Part shown: piece by piece, positions 15,631 to 23,142 of the stretch | Layout: each line of letters starts with the position of its first letter | Position numbering within the stretch: position 1 is the stretch's first letter | NCBI RefSeq assembly: GCF_000422885.1 | Contig: NZ_AUGX01000010.1 | Span: 1 to 64,000 of the forward strand | From: Ottowia thiooxydans DSM 14619 | Lineage (GTDB): Bacteria; Pseudomonadota; Gammaproteobacteria; Burkholderiales; Burkholderiaceae_C | Length of the DNA stretch: 64,000 nt | Direction: 5' to 3' | The notes under the pieces: model-generated | What the model was told of the DNA's origin: nothing | Seen by the model: the letters and a program-made list of their open reading frames with translations, nothing else | Databases searched by the model: none | Program-made: the position numbers and the translations under genes

Positions 15631-18045
15631 TTACAGGCGTGGTGTGTACTTCAAGGTGAACATCACGTTGCGGGGATCGCCGTAGGTGCCGCCGGTGTAG
15701 CCGATGAATCCGGGAAGCAGGTAGCGCTTGTCGAACACGTTGTTCACGTTCATCGCCAAGCTGACCTCAGGTGTGAACTGGTAGCCCACGCGTAAGCCTA
15801 CGACAGTGAAGCCGGGTACCTCGAACGTGCGGTTGTAGTCCAGGGTGTGGCTTTGTCTGGTGACGCCAGCGCCCACTGTGAGCTTGCTCCAATCGCCAGG
15901 AAAACGATAGGAGAGCCATGCACGAAGCATGTGCTTGGGTGTCCAGGTGCTGAATACCTCGCCTTGATTGGTGGGGTCGCTCAGGAATTTGCTGGTGTTA
16001 TAGGTGTAGCCCACCATCACCTGCAGGTTACGGAGAACTTCACCGCTGACCTCGGCGTCAACCCCTTGGCTGCGCACCTTGCCTGAGGGGAGTGAGCAGT
16101 ACCAGCCATCGCATGCAAAGCCTGCTGCGACATCATTCACAGCGCGGTTCTTGTGGTCGTAGCGGAACACCGCGAGCGAGGTATTCACACGACCGTCAAG
16201 CAACTCGCCTTTGACGCCTATTTCATAGTTCCTTCCTTCAACTGCCGGGAGAACATTGCCCGCTACAGTTCTGGCGGACTGCGCCTCAAACACACCGGTA
16301 TAGCTGCCATAAACTGACCATTGCGGCGTGACCGCGTACACAAGACCAGCATAGGGCGTGATCTTTCCAGATGTGGATTCAACGGTGCTTGAGCCGCTCT
16401 TAAGATCGTTATAGATGTTGTCGTACCAGCTTGCTCGGGCACCCACGATGGCGGTTAGCGGCTCGGTGAGTCGGACTCGCCAAGTTCCGAAGATCCCTTT
16501 CTGCTGAACGTCATACGCCGCTCGTGATTGCCTTCCTCCTGCAGCCAGTAGGCTATCAACTGTGGGCTCCGGGCGGTTGTGGTCTATGTTGAAGATGTTG
16601 GCGCCGTCGGTGAAAGACCGGGCGAACATGTCGTTGGACTTGTACTTCGAATAACTGGCACCGAAAGTGACGTCGTTGGGAAAGCCCAATGCCTCAAAAC
16701 GGCCATTCACATAGGCGTCGAGGCCCATTTTGGTTGAGTTGAGGTCCGTGATCCAATCGTCATAGGATGGGCCGCTGCCGTCAGGCGCTACCTCGCCACT
16801 CATGCGCTGGTGCGTAGATGTGTTTTTCTCGGTCATGCGCAGGGCTGAAACCTTGAGCTTCCAATCTGCGTTAAAACGATGGTTCAGATCAGCAAAAAGC
16901 GTGGTCTGCTCTACGTTGGCGCGGTTCCACCCCGAACCTGTGAAGGTAGAGCGAGGCAAACCCACCTCTTTTCCTCCTGCAAACAGGGGTACGCCCAGGA
17001 TAAATGGTCGGCCTTTGCTATCTAGGTGGCTCACACCCACACCTAGCGTGGTGTCGGGGCTAATGTCGTAATCAAGGGCTCCGTAGAGCGAACGAGTGCG
17101 GTCGTTCACGTAGTCGACAAAGGAGTTGCTGCGTGCTTCATCCAGCACCACGCGGCCACGCAAGCTGCCGTTCTCATTGAGTGGGCCACCGGCGTCCAGC
17201 TGCCCGCCGTAACGCCCCCAAGAGCCTGCACGAGCGGTCACTGAGACTGTTTTCTCTGACTGCCCGCGTTTTCGAACCAGGTTCACGGCCCCACCAGGGC
17301 TACCTGTTCCTTGCAAGAGTCCTGATGCGCCCCGCAGCACTTCCAGGCGGTCATAGAACACCATGCCTTCAGTGCCCCAATTTCCAAGCGAGTAATGATT
17401 GCGAGGAATGGCGATGCCATCGTACTGCCAGGCATCGATCTGGAACCCACGTGCCGAGAGCACCATCCCTTGCCCAACCCCTGAAATCCCGACAGTGCCT
17501 GTGACATTATTGGCCGCGTCTTTGAGGTCTGTGATGCCTCTTTCGTCCATCTGCTTGCGGGTAAGCACGCTGATGGACTGAGGAATATCCTTCAGCGCCT
17601 GATCGCCCTTGTTGATGCTCACTTCGCGGGCGGCGAGTGAATCCGTGCCTTCAGTGGTGGCGCTGCGCTCAGCCCGCGCGGTAACCGTCACACCCGGCAG
17701 CGTCACGGCATCTCCCACAGGTGGAGCCACCTTGATGACAACGGCGTTGCTCTCCCGAGTGGCCATCAATCCGCTACCGGCGAGCAGACGATCCAACGCC
17801 TGGTTCGGCGTGAGTGAACCTGACACGGCCTGAGCGTTCTTGCCGGCAACCAATGCAGGCTGCACAATCAGTTGAACGCCCGTTTGCAGAGCCCAGTTGC
17901 TTAGGGCCTGGCTAAGCGGCTGCGCACCCATATTGAAGGGGACCGGTGCGCCCGCAGCTACTTGAGCCAGCAATGGCCCGGAAGCGAAGGCCAGCGCAAC
18001 AGCAAGGGCAAGCGGCGCCGGGCGACGCAAGGTTGAAAATGGCAT
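15631..18045 (-). CDS. TonB-dependent siderophore receptor with N-terminal signalling (STN) domain
   Basis: This is an outer-membrane receptor of 804 residues, starting at MPFSTLRRP with GGAGG 6 nt upstream. After the signal peptide comes an STN domain (QPLSQALSNWALQTGVQLIVQPALVAGKNAQAVSG), used to signal through FecR. A plug follows (DIPQSISVLTRKQMDERGITDLKDAANNVTG, RLEVLRGASGLLQGTGSPGGAVNLVRKR), then a 22-strand-type barrel ending in FTLKYTPRL with a C-terminal Leu. The plug pattern is that of FpvA/FhuE-like receptors for hydroxamate or mixed siderophores. It has its own ECF-type promoter at 18087-18113. Confidence 0.93.
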   Translation of the reverse strand: MPFSTLRRPAPLALAVALAFASGPLLAQVAAGAPVPFNMGAQPLSQALSNWALQTGVQLIVQPALVAGKNAQAVSGSLTPNQALDRLLAGSGLMATRESNAVVIKVAPPVGDAVTLPGVTVTARAERSATTEGTDSLAAREVSINKGDQALKDIPQSISVLTRKQMDERGITDLKDAANNVTGTVGISGVGQGMVLSARGFQIDAWQYDGIAIPRNHYSLGNWGTEGMVFYDRLEVLRGASGLLQGTGSPGGAVNLVRKRGQSEKTVSVTARAGSWGRYGGQLDAGGPLNENGSLRGRVVLDEARSNSFVDYVNDRTRSLYGALDYDISPDTTLGVGVSHLDSKGRPFILGVPLFAGGKEVGLPRSTFTGSGWNRANVEQTTLFADLNHRFNADWKLKVSALRMTEKNTSTHQRMSGEVAPDGSGPSYDDWITDLNSTKMGLDAYVNGRFEALGFPNDVTFGASYSKYKSNDMFARSFTDGANIFNIDHNRPEPTVDSLLAAGGRQSRAAYDVQQKGIFGTWRVRLTEPLTAIVGARASWYDNIYNDLKSGSSTVESTSGKITPYAGLVYAVTPQWSVYGSYTGVFEAQSARTVAGNVLPAVEGRNYEIGVKGELLDGRVNTSLAVFRYDHKNRAVNDVAAGFACDGWYCSLPSGKVRSQGVDAEVSGEVLRNLQVMVGYTYNTSKFLSDPTNQGEVFSTWTPKHMLRAWLSYRFPGDWSKLTVGAGVTRQSHTLDYNRTFEVPGFTVVGLRVGYQFTPEVSLAMNVNNVFDKRYLLPGFIGYTGGTYGDPRNVMFTLKYTPRL

Positions 18046-18086
18046 GCAATCCTCCAAATGTAAAAGCGAATAGTTCTTACTTAGGA

Positions 18087-18113
18087 AGACGAATGGCGTT
18101 ACCGATACCCTAG
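18087..18113 (-). promoter_or_regulatory. ECF-sigma (FecI-type) promoter of the TonB receptor
   Basis: The minus strand reads CTAGGGTAT, a 13-nt spacer, CGTCT, then a TAAGTAAGAA stretch before the receptor start. The same two blocks at the same spacing precede fecR. CGTCT fits the CGT-type -10 seen with iron-starvation sigma factors. Confidence 0.7.
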
Positions 18114-18194
18114 TCCCGCAGAGAAAAATTCTTCAACCGTAGCGACTGCTGACTGAACACGCCCTGCTGCGCAAGGCTGGCCGGGTGTCGCTAT

Positions 18195-19328
18195 CTATCG
18201 AGTGAGCACAACTTCCGCTACCCCACCGCTGATCGCTTTAAGCTGAACAGGCAGGGAAGCCGGCAATACCCGTCGGAATGTGGCCATATCCCGTGGGTCA
18301 AAAACGCCGGTGATGGGCATGGCGGCAACCACTGGGTCGCGGATCAGGAGCTCAGGATCACCATAGCGGGCCAATTCGGCCAGTGCGTGGTCCAGGCGCT
18401 GGTTATCGAAGCTGACGCGATTCGATCGCCACGGAGCAATCCCTGCAGCCGGAACGCGAGATATGGCTGACAGCTCACCCACCTTGTCGCTGGAAACTTG
18501 TTGTCCAGCCGTCAGGAGGATGCCCTCCCTTGTCAGACTTTCCACATTCGGGGAGTCGCCAGCATGAGACATGAGCCGCTCAACGCGCACCCTGCCCTCC
18601 TCTACCGCCACGTGTACCCCAGAGCTGCCTGGCACTTGAGGTGTATGCCGCACCGCAAAGCGCGTGCCCACAACGGTCACGCGAACCGGCCCGGCTAACA
18701 CCTGGAAAGGACGCTCGGCGTCGCTTCGCACAGCAAACACCGCTTGCCCATCCAGCAGTTTGACTTCGCGACGTTGACGATAGTAGGCCACCTCCACTCG
18801 CGTAGCGGAGTCAAGTCGCAGGCGGGTTCCATCTGGCAATGGCACCTCATCCTGCATGCCACGGGGCGTGCTGAAGGCCTGCTCGAACAGCGGCTGGGAT
18901 TGCCAATGGTTCCAGGCAAGGAGTCCGGTGCCACCTGTAACGGCCGCTATCCCGGCGATGGCCATCGCGGGGGCGAAGATGCGCCGGCGCGAGGGCATGG
19001 GCAACTGAGGCGTCCGCTGACGATTGGGGACCAATGGCTGCGCACCAGCTTGCGGGGAGCTGCTGTCGCGGGCAAAGCCCGAGGCCTGATCGAAAGCAAG
19101 GTTGTGCTGCAGTAGGCTGCGCAAGTCCTGAGGGATAGCGTCCACTGCTTTCCATTCGCCGTGCCAATGATCGAAGGCTTTCTGGTGCGTAGGGCTCTGC
19201 GCCAGCCAAGACTGGAAGGACTGCTCATCCTCGGATCCGAACCGCTCGCTGCAGCGCCGGACAAACCAGTCCAATGCCTCATCGCGGGTGCGCGAAGCGT
19301 CGGAGGCCTGGAAGGTGGGCTTGCTCAT
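18195..19328 (-). CDS. FecR-family anti-sigma/sigma-regulator
   Basis: FecR spans the inner membrane and passes the receptor signal to its sigma factor. This 377-residue protein has an N-terminal cytoplasmic DUF4880-type region (EALDWFVRRCSERFG...SWLAQSPTHQKAFDHW). One membrane helix follows near residues 125-145 (IFAPAMAIAGIAAVTGGTGLLAW), then the FecR domain (GTRLRLDSATRVEVAYYRQRREVKLLDGQAVF, VVGTRFAVRH) and a C-terminal STN-like tail. A miniature element separates it from fecI, but its own ECF-type promoter is preserved. Confidence 0.92.
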   Translation of the reverse strand: MSKPTFQASDASRTRDEALDWFVRRCSERFGSEDEQSFQSWLAQSPTHQKAFDHWHGEWKAVDAIPQDLRSLLQHNLAFDQASGFARDSSSPQAGAQPLVPNRQRTPQLPMPSRRRIFAPAMAIAGIAAVTGGTGLLAWNHWQSQPLFEQAFSTPRGMQDEVPLPDGTRLRLDSATRVEVAYYRQRREVKLLDGQAVFAVRSDAERPFQVLAGPVRVTVVGTRFAVRHTPQVPGSSGVHVAVEEGRVRVERLMSHAGDSPNVESLTREGILLTAGQQVSSDKVGELSAISRVPAAGIAPWRSNRVSFDNQRLDHALAELARYGDPELLIRDPVVAAMPITGVFDPRDMATFRRVLPASLPVQLKAISGGVAEVVLTR

Positions 19329-19351
19329 GGGATTTTGATTCTTATTTAAGT

Positions 19352-19378
19352 AGACGTACGAGCCGTCAAATACCCTAG
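19352..19378 (-). promoter_or_regulatory. ECF-sigma (FecI-type) promoter of fecR
   Basis: The minus strand reads CTAGGGTAT, 13 nt, CGTCT, then TAAATAAGAAT, matching the receptor promoter at every base of both blocks and in spacing. The CTAG at its upstream edge is also one copy of the target duplication of the miniature element next to it. Confidence 0.7.
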
Positions 19379-19543
19379 GGAGCCTCTGCGATACCCTTCA
19401 CGGCGCCACAGCACTGCCCCCGGGCGGTCTGCGGCGTTGATTTTTTTTCCAATAGCACGAGCTATTGGCTGCAAAACCCGCCTTGCAGCCCATCCCGCGG
19501 GCAGCGCCTGGCATCCATGACGGGTTTTGCAGAGGCTCCCTAG
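19375..19543. mobile_element. Miniature inverted-repeat element (IS5-like MITE), 161 bp plus CTAG duplication
   Basis: The element proper spans 19379-19539. Its ends are inverted repeats GGAGCCTCTGCGATACCC and, on the other strand, GGAGCCTCTGCAAAACCC. It is flanked by direct CTAG copies at 19375-19378 and 19540-19543. GAGCCTCTGC-type ends with 4-bp CTAG targets are typical of IS5-family elements. It has no transposase gene. It sits between the fecI stop and the fecR promoter. Confidence 0.75.
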
Positions 19544-19550
19544 CGATTCC

Positions 19551-20099
19551 TTAATCATGACGTGAGCGATTCAGTTTTTTCCGTACGGCGCCAATTGTTT
19601 CACTTGCGCCTGCTGAATGGGCACGGCTGCGTTCGCAAGCATCCAGCGCATGCTTGATGTGCTGCTCTACCGCCTTGACTGAGATCTCCATGCGTTGCGC
19701 GACTTGCGAGTAAGTGAGCCCTTCGAAGCGGTTCAGCATGAAAGCCTCCCTGCAGCGTGGTGGCAAATTGTCTATGACCGTGACCAATGCCAAAACCCCC
19801 TGCTGGGAAGCTACTGCGGTTTCAGGCTCCCAGTTGCGAGAGCCGTGCGCCTCGTCGGCCTCGGCCCGTGCATCAGTTGCTTCCACGCTGGCGCGGACAG
19901 AGCCGTGCCGCTGGTGGTCGATCACCAGATTGCGGGCGGTCTGATACAGGAGCGCACGCGGATTGTCCAAGTGTTGACCACCTTGCTGCGCCGCGAGCAC
20001 GCGGGCGTAGCTCTCCTGCGTTAGATCGGCCGCGGTGTCGCGGTCTTTCAAAGCGCGGGATAGAAAGCTCAGCAGTTCTCGATAGTAGTGCTCAAGCAC
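19551..20099 (-). CDS. FecI-like ECF sigma factor
   Basis: This is a 182-residue iron-responsive extracytoplasmic-function sigma factor. Region 2 covers about residues 5-75 (YRELLSFLSRALKDRDTAADLTQESYARVL, NPRALLYQTARNLVIDHQR). Region 4 covers about 110-165 (LPPRCREAFMLNRFEGLTYSQVAQRMEISVKAVEQHI). The start is a GTG at 20099 with a weak ribosome site. A Fur-box-like sequence lies about 90 bp upstream. It should direct RNA polymerase to the two CTAGGGTAT/CGTCT promoters of fecR and the receptor. Confidence 0.9.
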   Translation of the reverse strand: MLEHYYRELLSFLSRALKDRDTAADLTQESYARVLAAQQGGQHLDNPRALLYQTARNLVIDHQRHGSVRASVEATDARAEADEAHGSRNWEPETAVASQQGVLALVTVIDNLPPRCREAFMLNRFEGLTYSQVAQRMEISVKAVEQHIKHALDACERSRAHSAGASETIGAVRKKLNRSRHD

Positions 20100-20190
20100 G
20101 GGCTAGCCATTGCCAAATAGGAACGAAGGGATTCCCTGGAAGTTGGCGTCGAGATGTGGCGGTGTGGCTAACCTGGTGCGCCTAGAAAAT

Positions 20191-20209
20191 AGGAATAGGT
20201 CTCATTATC
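20191..20209 (-). promoter_or_regulatory. Fur box upstream of fecI
   Basis: The minus strand reads GATAATGAGACCTATTCCT, matching 12 of 19 positions of the Fur consensus with a perfect first half GATAATGA. Its position in front of a FecI-type sigma gene supports iron repression of the locus. Confidence 0.5.
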
Positions 20210-20294
20210 ACTTATGTGACGAAGATGAAGTAATACCCGGCAATTACCGGCACAACACAACTCTCCGCCCTACCCTTGGGGGCGGTGGCAGTCA

Positions 20295-21137
20295 TCATGG
20301 GGTCAGGGTTTTCTGAACGGAGGATGCCGGCGCAGTCAGTCGGATCAGCCGTTCGGACAAGGTGGCTTGGGAGACCTCGCCGGTGCGCACATCGACCAGC
20401 ACGCCTCGTACATCGAAAAACAGCGTGGTCGGCAACGAGCGGTGGCCGAAATGGCTGGCGACCTCGCCACGCACATCGAGTAGCACGTTGCGCAAAGCCA
20501 GGCGGTCGGCGGCTAGCAAGGCATTCACTTTCTGCGCCGACTCGCCCTGGTTGGCGAACACGAAGTGCACGTCCGGGTGACGCTGCTGGGCGGCGGCCAG
20601 CACCGGCATCTCGCGGCGACAAGGCGGACACCACGTGGCCCAGAGGTTCAGCACTACCGGCTTGCCCTGGAACTTCTGGAGCACGACAGGCTGGCCATCG
20701 AGGCTAGTGAGGGTGAGCCCTGGCAGGAGCTGGTTTGTGGGCGCGGAAAGAGCAAGTGCCATGGTGCCGGCAGCGTATAGCGCTGCCCCGCTGCCATAGG
20801 CCACCCACAGCGGCTTGCGCAGCGGGCGTCGCCTTATGCCGACATGCAGTGCATACAGCCCGGCAGCCAGCAGGCCGGCCATTGGCATCCAGCCGCCATC
20901 GCGGATGTCGATGATGCCCAGCCAGTCGTCCAGATAGGCATCGCGGTAAACAAACACGAAGGCCAACCGGGCGGTCACCACGGCCACTACCAGCATGCGC
21001 AGCAGTTGCGGCTCCGCGTCGAGCCCGGCGCGTCTCGCCAACTGCTGACCGACCGCCTGGGCGAGGCCAATGGCAGCGAACACCAATAGCAACGTCCAGG
21101 GTAGGCTCAGTGGCCCGATTTGCAGCGCGCCGCTCAT
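20295..21137 (-). CDS. TlpA-family thioredoxin-like protein with N-terminal multi-helix membrane domain
   Basis: The 280-residue protein starts at MSGALQIG (GAGGTG upstream). The first ~125 residues hold about four hydrophobic helices with VTARLAFVFVYRDAY and IIDIRDGGWMPMAGLLAA, a layout like the Lgt-type membrane region seen in some thiol-disulfide proteins. The C-terminal thioredoxin domain has the active site WATWCPPCRREMPVL and the cis-Pro loop SLPTTLFFD. It probably works as a membrane-anchored periplasmic thiol reductase or oxidase. It stands alone, followed upstream by an AT-rich repeat region. Confidence 0.85.
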   Translation of the reverse strand: MSGALQIGPLSLPWTLLLVFAAIGLAQAVGQQLARRAGLDAEPQLLRMLVVAVVTARLAFVFVYRDAYLDDWLGIIDIRDGGWMPMAGLLAAGLYALHVGIRRRPLRKPLWVAYGSGAALYAAGTMALALSAPTNQLLPGLTLTSLDGQPVVLQKFQGKPVVLNLWATWCPPCRREMPVLAAAQQRHPDVHFVFANQGESAQKVNALLAADRLALRNVLLDVRGEVASHFGHRSLPTTLFFDVRGVLVDVRTGEVSQATLSERLIRLTAPASSVQKTLTP

Positions 21138-21209
21138 AGCGCACCTCGGGTGGCACATGGGCAGGAGCAGACGGAGGAGGAAAGGAGCATCGGCTTGGTG
21201 AGAGAGCGA

Positions 21210-21320
21210 AGGTTCTTAGTTAATCGTTTCAACAAACGTTTCATTGAAATTCCAGTTTATGAAATTTTCAGCTAGGAAAATTTCAATTTAATCTACTTTG
21301 GAATCGTTTCATGGGGACTT
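21210..21320. promoter_or_regulatory. AT-rich region with inverted repeats and CGTTTCA copies
   Basis: The gap between the TlpA-like gene and the lysR stop is much more AT-rich than its surroundings. It has a perfect inverted repeat (TGAAATTTTC / GAAAATTTCA at 21260-21285), a TTTCATTGAAA dyad and three copies of CGTTTCA. It lies upstream of the TlpA-like gene and is probably its promoter and operator region. Confidence 0.45.
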
Positions 21321-21411
21321 CCGTGCGCTTACTCAGAACACTACGAAATTGACACAAGCTGCCCCCCAAGCACTTGCATGAGCGGCCTGGCAGCATTCGA
21401 GCGAGCTGACC

Positions 21412-22359
21412 TCAAGCGCGCACTCCCGTAGCTAGGAGCACGCGTTCCTGCATTAACTCCACGAACGCCCTTACCTTTGCCGATCGAAACCGCGCTGCTG
21501 GAAACACCGCGTGGATTCCTCCGGACGGCAACGCCCATTTGGGTAAGACGTGTATGAGCCGACCGGACTCCAGATCCTCCGCAACGGCGAAGTCTGGCAA
21601 CACCGATAGGCCTGCGCCATAGCGCACTGCTTCGCGCACGGCAAGCGTCGCATCCAATGAAATCACCGGGTGCACCGCCACACTCTGGCGCTCCACCTCA
21701 CTGCGGGAGAAGCTCCAGTGGATGGGATCACGCAACGCCGTGTTGGCAATGAATGGCAGCGTGCCAATTTCTTGCGGCTCTTTAAGCCGGGCAAGTTGTT
21801 TCTGCATGCCCGGAGCCGCCACCAGCAATTGTCTGAATCCCCCGATTTGGCGTGCCTGCACGTTCAGCTGAGTCACCCAACCCACACGGATTGCCAGCTC
21901 GACCTGCCCTGACATGAGATCAAGCGACTGATCGCTGAGTACCGCATCCACCTTGCATTGCGGGTACCGGCGTGTGAATTCCGTGATAACAGGCACCACC
22001 GCGCTGATTCCGTAGTCAAGCGGCGCAGTAAGGCGCAAGGTTCCTGAAGGCTCTTCGGCCACCTCCCCTAATTCGTCAAAGGCATCACCAGCCTCCTTGA
22101 GGATCAAGGCACAGCGCTGATAGAAGCTTCGACCCGCATCGGTGGGAGTCACCTTTCGTGTGGTTCGGGTCAGCAGTGTCGTCCGGAACTCCCGCTCAAG
22201 GCGCGCCACCTGCTGGCTCACCACCGCTTTGGTGATGCCTAAACGATTGGCAGCTGCCGTGAAGCTGCCCGTTTCCACCACTGCCGCGAAATAGGCGAGG
22301 CGCTTGAGGTTGGCAAAGTTGCCCGGGCTCGCCTCCTCTTTATTGTTTGCTTTTGACAT
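21412..22359 (-). CDS. LysR family transcriptional regulator
   Basis: The 315-residue protein has an N-terminal LysR winged helix: NLKRLAYFAAVVETGSFTAAANRLGITKAVVSQQVARLERE (about residues 17-57). A substrate-binding-protein-like effector domain follows. It is divergent from the FrnE-like gene with 77 bp between starts, and probably controls it together with the exported metallo-beta-lactamase-fold gene. The C-terminal sequence is of the CrgA-like subgroup. The effector is unknown. Confidence 0.92.
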   Translation of the reverse strand: MSKANNKEEASPGNFANLKRLAYFAAVVETGSFTAAANRLGITKAVVSQQVARLEREFRTTLLTRTTRKVTPTDAGRSFYQRCALILKEAGDAFDELGEVAEEPSGTLRLTAPLDYGISAVVPVITEFTRRYPQCKVDAVLSDQSLDLMSGQVELAIRVGWVTQLNVQARQIGGFRQLLVAAPGMQKQLARLKEPQEIGTLPFIANTALRDPIHWSFSRSEVERQSVAVHPVISLDATLAVREAVRYGAGLSVLPDFAVAEDLESGRLIHVLPKWALPSGGIHAVFPAARFRSAKVRAFVELMQERVLLATGVRA

Positions 22360-22392
22360 ACGGTCTATTTATTACATCGGGCTTTATCTGTC

Positions 22393-22436
22393 AATGCCAT
22401 GCTCCTACCATCACGGCATTGAATGAACGAAATGCC
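22393..22436. promoter_or_regulatory. Repeated AATGCC/GGCATT sites in lysR-frnE promoter
   Basis: AATGCC occurs at 22393-22398 and 22431-22436 and its inverse GGCATT at 22415-22420. They form two interlocking dyads directly upstream of the FrnE-like start. Placement in the divergent promoter of a LysR gene suggests an operator array. Confidence 0.4.
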
Positions 22437-23075
22437 ATGAACAAGACCTTGTATTACGTCTTTGACCCCCTCTGCGGCTGGTGCTACGGCGCTGGCGGCA
22501 TGGTGACGAATCTGCACAACATCCCGGGTGTGCAACTCCGTCTGCTGCCCAGCGGACTATTCTCAGGGGAAGGCGCACGCCCTATGGACGACGACTTTGC
22601 CAACTACGCCTGGAGCAACGACCAGCGCATAGAGCGCCTGACGGGCCAGCGATTCACAGAGCGCTACCGTAGCGACGTTCTGGCCGACCGCCGCCAGATG
22701 TTTGACAGCGGCCCCGCCTCCGTGGCGCTGACCGCCGTCGCCCTCACCTCGCCCGAATCTGAACTGGAAGCCCTCAAAGCCATTCAGTTGGCCCGCTATG
22801 TAGAGGGTCAGGACATCACCCAACTGAGCACACTGGCCAACGTTCTGCGCTCACTCGGTCTGGAGCAGGCAGCAACAAGACTCAGCGTGCCCGATGACGA
22901 GCTGTTGACAGCCAACCGTGCTCGCATCGCCGAAGCGCAAGCCCTGATGAGCCAGTTTGGAGCGCGGGGCGTGCCCGCCTTTGTTCTGGAGACCGGGCCT
23001 CAGCTCCAACTGCTGAATTCCAGCGCTGCCTTCTCCAGCCCACAGGTTTTTCTAGCGCAATTCGCCAGTGCCTGA
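22437..23075 (+). CDS. DsbA-family (FrnE-like) thiol oxidoreductase
   Basis: This 212-residue cytoplasmic-type protein starts at MNKTLYYVFDPLCGWCYGAGG, giving a thioredoxin-fold active site CGWC at about residues 13-16. The helical insertion and the RGVPAFVLE cis-Pro loop are those of the DsbA/2-hydroxychromene isomerase/FrnE group. No signal peptide is seen. It is divergent from the lysR gene and followed by the exported MBL-fold gene after 67 bp. Confidence 0.87.
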   Translation: MNKTLYYVFDPLCGWCYGAGGMVTNLHNIPGVQLRLLPSGLFSGEGARPMDDDFANYAWSNDQRIERLTGQRFTERYRSDVLADRRQMFDSGPASVALTAVALTSPESELEALKAIQLARYVEGQDITQLSTLANVLRSLGLEQAATRLSVPDDELLTANRARIAEAQALMSQFGARGVPAFVLETGPQLQLLNSSAAFSSPQVFLAQFASA

Positions 23076-23142
23076 GGAGCTCGCGCGGTCGTTCTCATTC
23101 CTTTTTTCCATCTGCGTTTTCAACCATTACCCGTAAAACATC

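Noticed and set aside
13946-15685. Long plus-strand open frame of 579 codons
   Set aside because: It lies exactly antisense to the PepSY gene, which has clear membrane motifs and operon overlaps; long shadow frames are expected in GC-rich DNA.
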